This document shows positions 1-8,079 of a stretch of 64,000 nt of DNA, in pieces. The translations under genes were made by a program, and so were the position numbers. The DNA is taken from positions 2,346,926-2,410,925 of the forward strand of contig NZ_MQWA01000001.1 of the NCBI RefSeq assembly GCF_002954445.1, written 5' to 3'. The stretch comes from Rubritalea profundi. GTDB taxonomy: Bacteria > Verrucomicrobiota > Verrucomicrobiia > Verrucomicrobiales > Akkermansiaceae. Within the stretch, counting starts at the first letter, position 1, and every line of letters begins with the position of its first letter. The notes below the pieces were generated by a model. The model saw only the letters and a list, made by a program, of their open reading frames with translations. It was not told where the DNA came from and did not search any database.

Positions 1-185
1 TGCGTTACTTCACCGATGGTGTTGTTCTAGGTAGCCGCGATTTTGTAGACAAATTTTTCAACAAAATGAAGGAGAAGCAACCAGAGAAGTATGTGAAACG
101 AACGACTGGAGCCAGGAAGCTGCGACAGGTCCGAGAAGCCAAGATGTATTGCCTACGAGACCTAAGGAAGAAGCCTTTAGGCTAA
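1..185 (+). CDS. C-terminal end of a REP-associated IS200-like transposase (RAYT), cut by window edge
   Basis: An open frame enters from the left edge (codon phase from base 3) and ends at TAA 183-185. It encodes about 60 residues beginning RYFTDGVVLGSRDFVD and rich in Lys/Arg, which I recognise as the C-terminal tail of RAYT/COG1943 Y1 transposases from Verrucomicrobia and Lentisphaerae. These are single-strand HUH nucleases tied to REP palindromes. The HUH N-terminal half lies outside the window, so whether the gene is intact cannot be judged. Bases 30-202 recur almost exactly at 3721-3893. Confidence 0.7.
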   Translation, partial: RYFTDGVVLGSRDFVDKFFNKMKEKQPEKYVKRTTGARKLRQVREAKMYCLRDLRKKPLG

Positions 186-466
186 TCTAACTGACCGTTA
201 CGAAACGAAGCGTCAGACTTTATCGCACGAACTACGGGATAGGTTGACCTGCTGTGCATTCAAACGTGCTGTTCTTTTAAAGAGGAAGTGATGCGAGGTG
301 TCAGTTTTTGTTTGAAATCCCCTCTAGATATACGGTCAATATATTAAAGGATTTAAAGTAAACAAAAAATGGACAAAATGATTTGACCTTATCGAGTATT
401 GGACGAATTTATTGGATGCCCGCGTGTATTGTGCGTGGTTTTAGTGAAACCAAACCAAATAAGACA

Positions 467-967
467 ATGAAAAATATAGTAAAATATGTAGGTCTGCCAC
501 TAGCTGGAATTTTTATGATGAACGCTACGGCAAGTGCGGATCATCATGGAGAAAAAAAGGCGATGCCAACGGTAGTAGAAATTGCAGCAAGTAATGATGA
601 TTTCAGCACTCTCGTGGCGGCGGTTAAAGCTGCGGATTTAGTTAAAGCTTTGAGTAGTGACGGACCCTTCACTATATTTGCACCTACGAATGATGCATTT
701 AAAGCCTTACCTAAAGGTGTATTAGAAAATCTTCTAAAGCCCGAGAATAAAGCTAAATTAGCAGCTATTCTCAAGTACCACGTTATCTCAGGCAAGGTCA
801 TGGCCAAAGATGTCAAGCCCATGAAAGTAAAAACGTTGCAGGGTACTGAATTTGAAATCAAAGTGATTGATGGCACAGTCATGGTAGATGGCGCCAAAGT
901 AATAAAAACTGATATTGTGGGAGAAAATGGAGTGATCCACGTGATCGATAAAGTGATTCAACCCTAA
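467..967 (+). CDS. Secreted fasciclin (FAS1) domain protein
   Basis: Small secreted protein of 166 residues with one FAS1 domain, a fold used in adhesion and found in many short bacterial lipoprotein-like proteins. The start chosen is the internal ATG at 467. It gives a short basic N-terminus and a hydrophobic signal segment ending near ATASA, whereas the longer frame from 383 adds 28 non-signal residues. The motifs [10 protein letters not shown] and the closing [10 protein letters not shown] are the conserved H1 and H2 boxes of FAS1, and the length fits a one-domain protein. A rho-independent terminator follows 26 bases after the stop, so the gene is probably monocistronic. Confidence 0.9.
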   Translation: MKNIVKYVGLPLAGIFMMNATASADHHGEKKAMPTVVEIAASNDDFSTLVAAVKAADLVKALSSDGPFTIFAPTNDAFKALPKGVLENLLKPENKAKLAAILKYHVISGKVMAKDVKPMKVKTLQGTEFEIKVIDGTVMVDGAKVIKTDIVGENGVIHVIDKVIQP

Positions 968-992
968 TTGTATAGGGTGAAAAATAATCAGA

Positions 993-1021
993 GGATGCTA
1001 CTTAATATAGCATCCTTTTTT
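993..1021 (+). terminator. Rho-independent terminator of the fasciclin gene
   Basis: Perfect 8-bp stem (GGATGCTA / TAGCATCC) with a 7-base loop, followed by a run of Ts, just after the fasciclin stop codon. Confidence 0.85.
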
Positions 1022-1209
1022 GTGTGATAGTACGTGTAAATCAGGGCAGAAATTCTGTCGCTTTCTTATCTATACGAAATCATAACAAAAAATAGCGGCA
1101 CCGCATTTTTAGTGATACGCTATTGTCAATAGTTGAAGATGTTAGCACATGCAAATCTCTACTGTGACGAAGCCTTGCCGACTACAAGCGATTTAATCCA
1201 GATAAAAAA

Positions 1210-3342
1210 ATGAAAACTCAGATAAGAAAAGTGAAGTTTATTAGATCCCTCATTGCTGTGACCTGCAGCAGTTTACTTACGGTGACGGTTCTAACTGCAG
1301 AGGATGCAGATAGCATTTACATGAATGGTTCCATCCTCACCATGGCTGGTGACAAGCCGACATACGTCGAAGCAATTTCCGTGACTGATGGAAAAATTTC
1401 CTTGGTGGGAACCGAGGTGGAGGCTCTCGCCATGAAAGGTGATGCGACCAAGGTCATCGACCTCGACGGTCGGGCTTTGCTTCCAGGGTTCCTGGACGGT
1501 CACAGTCACTACATCAATTCCTTGTTGGTAGCTAACCAGTGCAAACTCTACGCACCACCTTCCGGCTCGGGTAAGGATGTACCGAGCATCATTGCCGAAC
1601 TGAAGCGGTTCGCGAGTGAGCGTAAAATTCCGAAGGGAGAAATGATCATGGGTTACGGTTACGATGACACCGTGATGCCGAACGGGCGACTACTCAATCG
1701 CGGTGATCTGGATGAGGCCTTCCCGAACAACCCTGTGCGTATCGAGCACGTTTCGATGCATGGTGCAGTGATGAATAGTCTCGCGCTGAAATACTACGAC
1801 ATCAGTGCTGCTACGGAAACTCCTCCAGGCGGAGTGATTGTTCGCAAGCCTGGCTCCAAAGAACCGTGGGGCCTAATCATGGAAACAGCCTTCCTGCCAG
1901 TGATGGCCAAATCTGAGCCAATGACTGCTCAGCAGGAGATCGATTCGAGCCGGGCCGGACAGATGCTCTATGCCCAATCTGGCATAACCACTGCTCACGA
2001 GGGAGCTACACATTTGGCCCAATTTCAAACGATCAAGAGAGCGAGCGATGCAGGCGCAAACATCATCGATATTGTCGCCTACCCGTTCATCACCGATGTT
2101 GACAAAGTTCTAGCCGAACATCCATTGGAGAAATGGACCAAGTATGAGAATCGATTCAAGGTCGGTGGGGTGAAAATCACCGTCGATGGTTCGCCGCAAG
2201 GGCGCACGGCATTCTTCACAACACCCTATCTCACTGGCGGCCCCGGCGGGGAAAAGAACTGGAGCGGAGAGCCGACCTTTCCACAGGACCTAGCCAACAA
2301 GATGGTTAAAAAAGTTTACGAGATGAACGTACCTCTACTGCTTCACTGCAATGGTGACGCTGCCATCGACGCCTTCCTTACTGCTTATGAATTCGCTCGC
2401 GACGGCGACTACAGCAAGGATTGGAACGTCACGACAATCCACACGCAATTCATGCGCAAGGATCACATTCCCAAGTTCGTCAAATACAAGGTGCGGCCAT
2501 CCTTCTACACCCTCCACACCTTCTATTTCGCAGAGGCGCACATAGCAAACCGTGGCAAGAAACAAGCAATGTATCTCTCGCCAATGCGCGATGCCATAGA
2601 CGCAGGTCTGCGCCCGAGCAATCACACCGACTTTGTGGTTGCCCCGCTTGACCAGATGATGATGCTTTCGTCTGCCGTGAACCGCATTTCCCGTGGCGGC
2701 GCCACAATCGGAGCGGATCAACGAGTGACCCCCTTCGAAGGTCTTAAAGCGATGACCGAATGGACTGCTGAACAGTATGATGAGCAAGATCGCAAGGGCA
2801 CTCTTGAGGTTGGCAAGCTCGCTGACTTGGTGATCCTGAGTAAAGACCCGCTTAAGGTCGATCCGATGGAGATCAAGGATATTAAGGTTGTCGAGACGAT
2901 CAAAGAGGGAACGACTATCTACCCTGCACCAGCTGATAGTAAGACGCCTATAGCTGCTGCATCCGATAAGACTTACTCTTGGCAGGCTCACGTCTGTGAC
3001 ATGGCCGACGTGAATTCAGCAGCCAATAAAATGTGGACGCTGGTGACGCTCAACGGTACGAAGATCACTGCGAAGAGACCTCCCACCATGAAGTTCTCTG
3101 GAGGTAAGCTTGCCATGTTTGGCGGTGTCAATCGACTCAATGGCAGCTACGCTCTGGTCAACGACGCGGTTATCATGGGGCGGCTCATCAGTACTGAGAT
3201 GGCCGGCCCCCCCGAACTCATGAAGCTCGAAAAAGAATTCACTAAAGTGATGGCTTCGGTAGACAAATTTCATGTGCACGGCAACGAGTTGGAGCTTTTT
3301 GTTGAGACCGAAGTGGTAGCGACTTTACGCTCAAGTGAGTGA
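1210..3342 (+). CDS. Secreted amidohydrolase (YtcJ-like, family 3) fused to a C-terminal META domain
   Basis: A 710-residue protein with an N-terminal signal peptide (basic start, hydrophobic core to about residue 30). Residues about 35-565 form a YtcJ-type amidohydrolase. The metal-site motif GFLDGHSH lies near residue 100, further His residues (TTAHEG, LLLHCNGD, TIHTQF) are metal-ligand candidates, and the HTDF Asp is near residue 475. Substrates of this family are poorly known and mostly cyclic amides or N-acyl compounds. Residues about 585-710 look like a META/HslJ domain: a W-x-L-x-x-LNG start, a GGVNRLNGSY box and STEMAGPPELMKLE. META domains are usually free-standing or lipoprotein-borne, so this fusion is unusual. 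No neighbour hints at the substrate. Flanked downstream by REP-like sequence. Confidence 0.8.
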   Translation: MKTQIRKVKFIRSLIAVTCSSLLTVTVLTAEDADSIYMNGSILTMAGDKPTYVEAISVTDGKISLVGTEVEALAMKGDATKVIDLDGRALLPGFLDGHSHYINSLLVANQCKLYAPPSGSGKDVPSIIAELKRFASERKIPKGEMIMGYGYDDTVMPNGRLLNRGDLDEAFPNNPVRIEHVSMHGAVMNSLALKYYDISAATETPPGGVIVRKPGSKEPWGLIMETAFLPVMAKSEPMTAQQEIDSSRAGQMLYAQSGITTAHEGATHLAQFQTIKRASDAGANIIDIVAYPFITDVDKVLAEHPLEKWTKYENRFKVGGVKITVDGSPQGRTAFFTTPYLTGGPGGEKNWSGEPTFPQDLANKMVKKVYEMNVPLLLHCNGDAAIDAFLTAYEFARDGDYSKDWNVTTIHTQFMRKDHIPKFVKYKVRPSFYTLHTFYFAEAHIANRGKKQAMYLSPMRDAIDAGLRPSNHTDFVVAPLDQMMMLSSAVNRISRGGATIGADQRVTPFEGLKAMTEWTAEQYDEQDRKGTLEVGKLADLVILSKDPLKVDPMEIKDIKVVETIKEGTTIYPAPADSKTPIAAASDKTYSWQAHVCDMADVNSAANKMWTLVTLNGTKITAKRPPTMKFSGGKLAMFGGVNRLNGSYALVNDAVIMGRLISTEMAGPPELMKLEKEFTKVMASVDKFHVHGNELELFVETEVVATLRSSE

Positions 3343-3390
3343 TGCTGTATTCAGCTGGTTGAGTAGTGCGCTAATAATTATGTAAAAAGT

Positions 3391-3417
3391 GTAAAAAGGG
3401 CCAGGTCTGAATGGCAC
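3391..3417 (+). repeat. REP-like repeat, copy 1
   Basis: A 27-base element with core GGGCCAGGTCTGAATGGCAC, matched at 25 of 27 positions by 3690-3716. It is followed by ACTTAAGGGGAG, a core that recurs next to other genes in the first 15 kb. The second copy directly abuts a RAYT fragment, which supports a REP assignment. Confidence 0.6.
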
Positions 3418-3536
3418 GGACTTAAGGGGAGTTATCGGCGGTTTAGCTGTTAGGAAAATCCTGTCTATGATTCCTTAATATGTGAACAAAAAACAACCAT
3501 TTCTGACAGGCTTTTCCTCTCACCTTTTTGGCAGCA

Positions 3537-3692
3537 CTAAGAGATCAGCTCAAGCTCTTTTTCAAGATAAAGTCCAACAATGTGGTCGACTACTATCTCT
3601 GGATTGTCGATGATTTTTGAAAAAGGTTCTGCCTTCTTCTGTGCTAGACCAATGGTGCAATTCCAAACGTAAGCGAATCTATGATGTATGTA
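3537..3692 (-). pseudogene. C-terminal fragment of an unidentified gene truncated at a REP element
   Basis: The minus strand is open for about 50 codons up to a TAG stop at 3537-3539. The translation has normal protein character (for example AEPFSKIIDNPEIVVDHIVG and a charged ELEL tail) but no start. Upstream the frame runs straight into the REP copy at 3690-3716 and then the antisense of a RAYT fragment. I read it as the tail of a gene cut by that insertion; the family is not recognised. The frame could also be open by chance. Confidence 0.3.
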
Positions 3693-3716
3693 AAAAGGGC
3701 TAGGCCTGAATGGCAC
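3690..3716 (+). repeat. REP-like repeat, copy 2, abutting a RAYT fragment
   Basis: Second copy of the 27-base element at 3391-3417, with two mismatches. Four bases later the truncated RAYT coding sequence begins, so the 5' part of a REP-RAYT unit seems to have been deleted. Confidence 0.6.
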
Positions 3717-3720
3717 GCAA

Positions 3721-3876
3721 GGTAGCCGCGAGTTTGTAGACAAATTTTTCAGCGGAATGAAGGAGAAGCTACCAGAGAAGTATGTGAAACGAACGACTGG
3801 AGCCAGGAAGCTGCGACAGGTCCGAGAAGCCAAGATGTATTGCCTACGAGACCTAAGGAAGAAGCCTTTAGGATAA
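3721..3876 (+). pseudogene. C-terminal RAYT fragment, near-identical copy of the left-edge gene
   Basis: Encodes GSREFVDKFFSGMKEK and the rest of the RAYT tail, ending with TAA at 3874-3876. It matches bases 30-185 with only a handful of substitutions (D to E, NK to SG and Q to L changes), and the identity continues to about 3893 past the stop. No start codon or HUH motif remains. It is a recently duplicated, dead remnant. Confidence 0.75.
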
Positions 3877-3964
3877 TCTAACTGACCGTTACGGAAAGTG
3901 TAAATGGTGACCTCATAAAGGAAAAAATGTTGGCGGAGCGGAAGGCTGATGCTGAGCCGTGATC

Positions 3965-4198
3965 TTAGGCCTTAAAGCCTAAAGCGCGTCTGATGAGTTC
4001 GCTTTTATTTTTGACGCCTGTGTCATTGACGCGTTGCTCTAAGATTTCCTCTTCAGCGTGCGTGAGTTTGATCACCAGCTTTCTGCAGCGCTTATCGAGT
4101 CCCTTGGCAACTTGAGTGGGTTCAGGTGCCTTGCGATGGGCGGCGCTTACCTGGCGATTACGTCTGAGCGTATCGAGCTTCGGTTTAAAATTCGGCAT
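3965..4198 (-). CDS. Small ribbon-helix-helix (CopG/MobC-like) DNA-binding protein
   Basis: About 77 residues from the internal ATG at 4198 (MPNFKPKL). A longer frame begins at 4228. The C-terminal half, with KLVIKLTHAEEEILEQRV and KNKSELIRRALGF, has the beta-strand plus two-helix pattern of RHH domains: an alternating polar strand, then an S-E-hydrophobic-I-R-R-A helix. Such proteins are antitoxins, relaxosome accessory proteins or repressors. The N-terminal half is basic and unstructured. No toxin, relaxase or other partner is visible nearby, so its role is open. Confidence 0.55.
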   Translation of the reverse strand: MPNFKPKLDTLRRNRQVSAAHRKAPEPTQVAKGLDKRCRKLVIKLTHAEEEILEQRVNDTGVKNKSELIRRALGFKA

Positions 4199-4288
4199 AG
4201 TTCTATATAGTCCATGGGATGGATTCATTCAATGAACTTCAACACTCTTCAGCGCCTGATGCATTTTACGCATTTAAAGATCTACTCG

Positions 4289-4370
4289 ACAGACAATATT
4301 TTAGGGGAGGTAGCGCATCCCTTTGTCTTCAACAGCTTTGCTTCTGGTCACCTTTCTATAAATCCCCTAA
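4289..4370 (+). repeat. Dispersed degenerate repeat, copy A
   Basis: TTAGGGGAGGTAGCGCATCC and the following bases resemble 13500-13575, sharing the blocks GCGCATCC, TTTGT.TTCAACA and TTTCTATAAA in the same order and at similar spacing. Downstream lies a short palindromic segment (GATACGGCAGTATC). The element type is not identified. No real gene is visible in 4371-4805. Confidence 0.45.
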
Positions 4371-4805
4371 CGACAGCCGAGTACGCATGATACGGCAGTA
4401 TCGTAAATAGTCTGTCGATATATGTAATTCCCGTGACTCTCAGCAACGCCCCATTCAGATCAATTGTCGTTGCCTACCGTGAGGCTCATTTCGACCTTCG
4501 AGCGTGTGCTGGACTAGCCCAACGAGATCTTTCAGCGAAGTTACAGAAACCCCAGTCCTATTAATGGTTGTGGCTACAAGATCATTCCAACTCAATTCTT
4601 ATTTTATTTTTCATATAGGAATAAAGTTCAAAATGAAGACTCTTATTTTTAGTGACTGTCTAAAAGTCAGCCCTCACCACAATACATTAAAACATATAAT
4701 CATGAAAATATTCGGATACCATATATGACCAAGTTGTTTAATCATCGGTGCGATGATTGTTTTCTTTATTGTTAAAAAAATCTATCTGCTCCTAACAGGA
4801 GGTTG

Positions 4806-4955
4806 ATGCAAATAAGAATGAGTAGTTACTCATTTAAGGATACAGAACTTTTTACTGCATTTACTGCAAATGGGGCCAGGCCTCCTATCCATATGGAAAT
4901 ATCCGAAGGCTGGGAAACTGGAGAAATCTATCGAACTCTCACCCCAAACAACTAA
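4806..4955 (+). CDS. Possible 49-residue protein of unknown function
   Basis: Small frame from ATG 4806 to TAA 4953-4955, preceded by AGGAGG seven bases upstream, a clear Shine-Dalgarno in a window where most genes lack one. The product is mixed polar with no known motif, and a REP-like stretch (GGGGCCAGGCCTCC, about 4873) lies inside it. It may be chance. Apart from this, 4371-5104 shows no supported gene. Confidence 0.25.
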   Translation: MQIRMSSYSFKDTELFTAFTANGARPPIHMEISEGWETGEIYRTLTPNN

Positions 4956-5104
4956 ATTCGAAAACCTTCAGTCTGACCCAAACCCACTTTTACAGACAAA
5001 TTCTTGCGCAGCCATCTAAGATTACTCGGACCTTTGCTATTAATGCTACTTGCCTCAATTCTTTAAGACAAGTAGTGTACTTATTTCCGATAATAACGTG
5101 CCCT

Positions 5105-5791
5105 ATGAAAATACTAATTATACTAACATCCCACGACAAACTTGGTAACACAGGTCTCAAAACTGGGTTCTGGCTAGAGGAGTTTGCTTCGCCTTATTAT
5201 ACTCTAATTGATGCCGGTACTAATGTCACACTTGCTTCCCCGAAAGGAGGACAGCCGCCCTTAGACCCAAAGAGCGATGAACCTGATTTCCAGACAGCGG
5301 CAACGGAACGTTTCAAGAATGACCCCAAAGCACAACACGCTCTAGATAATACATCCAAATTGTCTGAAATCGATGCTGAAGAGTTTGATGCTGTACTTTA
5401 TCCTGGAGGGCACGGACCACTCTGGGATTTGGCTAACGATAGTGATTCAATTGCTGTGATAGAGCATATGTTTGCAGCTAACAAGCCTGTAGCTACAGTT
5501 TGCCACGCTTCTGGGGTGCTCCTTAAAGCCAAAGCTCCTAATGGTGATCCTTTGGTGAAAGGGAAAAAAGTAACGGGATTTACAAATACCGAAGAGGAAG
5601 CCGTTCAACTGACCGACGTTGTCCCATTCTTAGTGGAGGATGAACTAAAGAAACTTGGTGGCGAGTATACAAAATTGGGTGACTGGCTGCCGTATGCTAT
5701 TGTTGATGGCAATCTCATTACAGGCCAAAACCCAGCTTCTTCTAAAGCCGTGGCAATAGAGATTCTTAAGCTACTGTTTCCAGGAAACTAA
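5105..5791 (+). CDS. DJ-1/PfpI superfamily protein (Hsp31/glyoxalase III-like)
   Basis: 229 residues from ATG 5105 (MKILIILTSHDKLGNTG), which matches the family start better than the upstream codon at 5075. The nucleophile elbow VCHASG holds the catalytic Cys and adjacent His. YPGGHGPLWDL supplies the oxyanion and acidic region, and the long insert (DPKSDEPDFQTA) is typical of the Hsp31-like branch. Members act as glutathione-independent glyoxalases, deglycase-like enzymes or chaperones, so methylglyoxal detoxification is the likeliest role. The stop codon is followed immediately by a REP-like sequence. Confidence 0.85.
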   Translation: MKILIILTSHDKLGNTGLKTGFWLEEFASPYYTLIDAGTNVTLASPKGGQPPLDPKSDEPDFQTAATERFKNDPKAQHALDNTSKLSEIDAEEFDAVLYPGGHGPLWDLANDSDSIAVIEHMFAANKPVATVCHASGVLLKAKAPNGDPLVKGKKVTGFTNTEEEAVQLTDVVPFLVEDELKKLGGEYTKLGDWLPYAIVDGNLITGQNPASSKAVAIEILKLLFPGN

Positions 5792-5816
5792 CATTTAAGG
5801 AGACAGGCCTTTTAAG
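5788..5816 (+). repeat. REP-like repeat at the stop codon of the DJ-1-like gene
   Basis: AACATTTAAGGAGACAGGCC followed by TTTTAAGG closely resembles 14789-14817 (CATTTAAGGGGACAGCAAGG and following). A further short palindrome (ACCGTAT...ATACGGT, 5822-5847) follows. The rest of 5848-6113 shows nothing recognisable. Confidence 0.45.
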
Positions 5817-6113
5817 GTATTACCGTATACGACACTAGGCATACGGTGGGGGATACTGGGTATTGTTCAAGCTGGGGGGAGTCCACCAAAGCAGACTGAT
5901 AACATTCTTAAAAATCCCAAAATTTAAATATCGGTTAATCAACTACGATCAGCTCTTACGCACGGGTTGAGAGTCTTAGTGACTTGATCTCTTTTGTCTG
6001 GATTTCCGACAAATTGAAGTAAGAGTGGTAAGCATTCTACGACACCTTGTGATGGCCAGCTAAAGATCTAGTATCAGCTAGGGGCAAGTGATCTAATACG
6101 TTAACATAAAAAT

Positions 6114-6392
6114 ATGAAACCACTCGAAATCGCAAAAAATGTTCTAGAGGCCAAAGGCGGTCTTCTACACGTGAATGATATGGCGACAATAGCACATGAG
6201 ATGGAACTCTGTTCAGAGTCTGAAATCAAGGACTTACCAACTCTTCTGTCAGCTGCATTATCTAAGGAATCGAAGACAAAGAAGCCTTTCTTCAGCAAAA
6301 TAAAGGATGGTAAAGGTGGTTATGAAAAAGGTGTTTATAGGCTCAAAAAAAGTAAAAGGTTCCCAAAGGGCAAGTGGGGCCAAAAGATTTAA
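6114..6392 (+). CDS. Stand-alone HARE-HTH (winged helix) protein
   Basis: 92 residues made up almost wholly of one HARE-HTH domain: MKPLEIAKNVLEAKGGLLH, a central TLLSAALSKES helix, then KIKDGKGGYEKGVYRLK, the wing with the G-x-Y-x-L ending typical of the family. HARE-HTH domains occur in RNA polymerase delta subunits, restriction endonucleases and eukaryotic ASXL proteins, and are thought to recognise DNA or modified bases. Here it stands alone with a basic tail (KKSKRFPKGKWGQKI). The stop codon is embedded in a REP-like TTTAAGGGGATAGACC. The IS4-family remnant begins 30 bases downstream. Regulatory or defence roles are equally possible. Confidence 0.65.
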   Translation: MKPLEIAKNVLEAKGGLLHVNDMATIAHEMELCSESEIKDLPTLLSAALSKESKTKKPFFSKIKDGKGGYEKGVYRLKKSKRFPKGKWGQKI

Positions 6393-6422
6393 GGGGATAG
6401 ACCTTATCTGCTCTATCAGAGC

Positions 6423-7614
6423 ATCACACTACACGAGGAAAATGTAACCCGTAACCTGTTGATAAATAGTCACAAAGTGACGGATAACCTTGACTTAGGT
6501 GAGGGCCCTTCAAAATTTGGGTGCCTAATACCAAAATCATCCAGGCCCTCGAAAAGGACCTTAGCTGTAATCTAGCCCGACTCAAATGCTTATCTGTGCT
6601 CATTAGTGCGGTACTGAGACATCGCACTGCTAACCTCACTTTACTAGCCACCACCTCCGACGGAAAGTCCTGCTCTAACGAAAGTCGCTATAGGCGATTC
6701 CAAGACTTTGTTCTTAATTTCTCACTATGACTTTCGTCTGTTTCTAGGTTCATTCTTAGTCGTATACCTAAGCCTTCAGCTGGGTTCGTGTTGGCGATGG
6801 ATCGTACAAACTGGCAATTTGGACGCAAAGATATCAACTTCTTAGCTATCGCCATTATTGCAGGAAAGGTTTCTATTCCGATCATTTGGAAAGTCCTCCC
6901 AGCTAAAACGAAACGAGGGAACTCTGACACGGCTCAGCGTATTTCCCTGACAAAGAAGCTACTCAAGATCATCCCCGCAAAAGACATCAAGGTCTTGACT
7001 ATGAATCGGGAGTTTGTGGGTAAAGAGTGGCTCTCTTGGCTCGATAGCAAAGGAGTCGGCTATGTTGTTCGTATCAAGAAAAACACGCTTGTAGGAAGTT
7101 TTTCAGCCTTGGAATTAGCAACTCGCCGTGGTCGTAAATCTCAGAGGTTACAAACTGTCTTTGGACTCGAACTGTTCTTTGCTTGTAAGCCAATGAAAAA
7201 GGACGAACGAACAAGTCATTTACTCATTATTAGCAATCGATTTACAGGCAAGGAGGCACTGAGTCTCTACAGTTTACGGTGGGGGATTGAGAGGCTTTTG
7301 GGGCATTTAAAGAAAAAGGGATTTTGACCTTGAAGCCAGCCACATGACCAATCCAAGCCAAGCTTGAAAAGCTCTTTGGTATCCTTACAATGGCCTTTCT
7401 ATTGAGCTTTGCGTGGGGGTGTCATCTTCGATCCTTGGAGCAGAAAACCTCTGCGGCAACAAAGCGCAAAAGCCTGTTCCGACTCGGCCTTGAAGATATT
7501 TTGAATCTAGCTGATTGCCATTCAAAAGACTCAGGTCATCGAAGCAGACTCAAGGAATTTCACCACTGGCTTAGCTCTACAACCTTCAACTCAATTTTCC
7601 TCGTGTAGTGTGAT
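6423..7614 (+). mobile_element. Degenerate IS4-family insertion sequence with intact inverted repeats
   Basis: Bounded by perfect 21-bp terminal inverted repeats, ATCACACTACACGAGGAAAA plus T at 6423-6443 and its complement at 7594-7614, giving an element of about 1.19 kb. The transposase inside is broken (see next entry). No convincing target-site duplication was found at the edges. It is inserted just past the HARE-HTH gene and beside a truncated minus-strand gene (7618-7830). Confidence 0.85.
6521..7608 (+). pseudogene. IS4-family transposase, inactivated
   Basis: DDE transposase broken in several places. Segment 1 (6521-6727) starts MPNTKIIQALEKDL and meets an in-frame TGA at 6728. Segment 2, in the same frame, holds the first catalytic Asp (LAMDRTNW). 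The second motif reads LTMNREFVG, where IS4 relatives have Asp (DREF), so the catalytic Asp is replaced by Asn. The Y-R-E region is present (YSLRWGIERLLGHL), but after KKKGF a stop (7325-7327) and frame changes disconnect the last 72 residues (MAFLLSFAWG...). At least three lesions plus a lost catalytic residue mean the protein is dead; it could move only in trans. Confidence 0.85.
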
Positions 7615-7617
7615 CAT

Positions 7618-7830
7618 TCATATCAGTTGTGGGGTGATTCCCAATTTAGCTTTGAATCGTCGGCTGAGTTCTGCCGCGCATCTTTCGGCTTCACTAGCTT
7701 TGCACCTCAATCCGTCATGAATCGATAAACAAGAAATGTCAGATTCCAGCATCATTTCACCTACGATTAGCTGCGCTTCTCGTTTCTGAAGTTCTCTGGA
7801 GAGATCGCCTTTTGCATACTGGCTTATGAT
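7618..7830 (-). pseudogene. C-terminal fragment of an unrecognised gene next to the IS element
   Basis: An open minus-strand frame of about 70 codons with no start ends at TGA (7618-7620), two bases beyond the right IS repeat. The product (ISQYAKGDLSRELQKREAQL, then CLSIHDGLRCKASEAERC and GITPQLI) has a convincing amphipathic, protein-like pattern. The HDGL motif recalls palm regions of polymerases and replication proteins, but I cannot assign a family. Upstream is a TAG stop. It is probably a remnant of a mobile or phage gene; 7831-8079 holds nothing else I can support. Confidence 0.35.
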
Positions 7831-8079
7831 CTAATAGAGGTCGGGGAAGTCGAGTGAAAATAAGCAGACAGACTAATAAAGCCTCACAATGCTAGTATAT
7901 ATTACCCGCATTTCCATTGTGCATTTATTAATGTTTTTTCACTCATAGCTCTGAGTAAGTTAGAGTGTCCTTACTTATTAGGCAATAAGCCCTTAAATGC
8001 TGACCCAGCGAGTGTTTGACAAGCCATTCGATCGAGATATTATCCACGTCGAAGGCACCTAAGCCCGTGACCAAAGTTC

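Noticed and set aside
2335-2991. A 218-codon minus-strand frame inside the amidohydrolase gene
   Set aside because: It is antisense to a conserved plus-strand gene, has no motif and no start context. Shadow frame.
4504-4728. A 74-codon plus-strand frame and, on the other strand, about 44 codons near 4460-4600 with protein-like sequence
   Set aside because: No start or motif for either that I can defend. The minus-strand stretch (LKDLVGLVQHTLEGRNEPHG) may be a gene scrap but has no recognisable family.
4745-4960. Toxin gene partner for the RHH protein
   Set aside because: The only frame nearby is 49 residues with no toxin-like pattern, on the opposite strand and more than 600 bases away.
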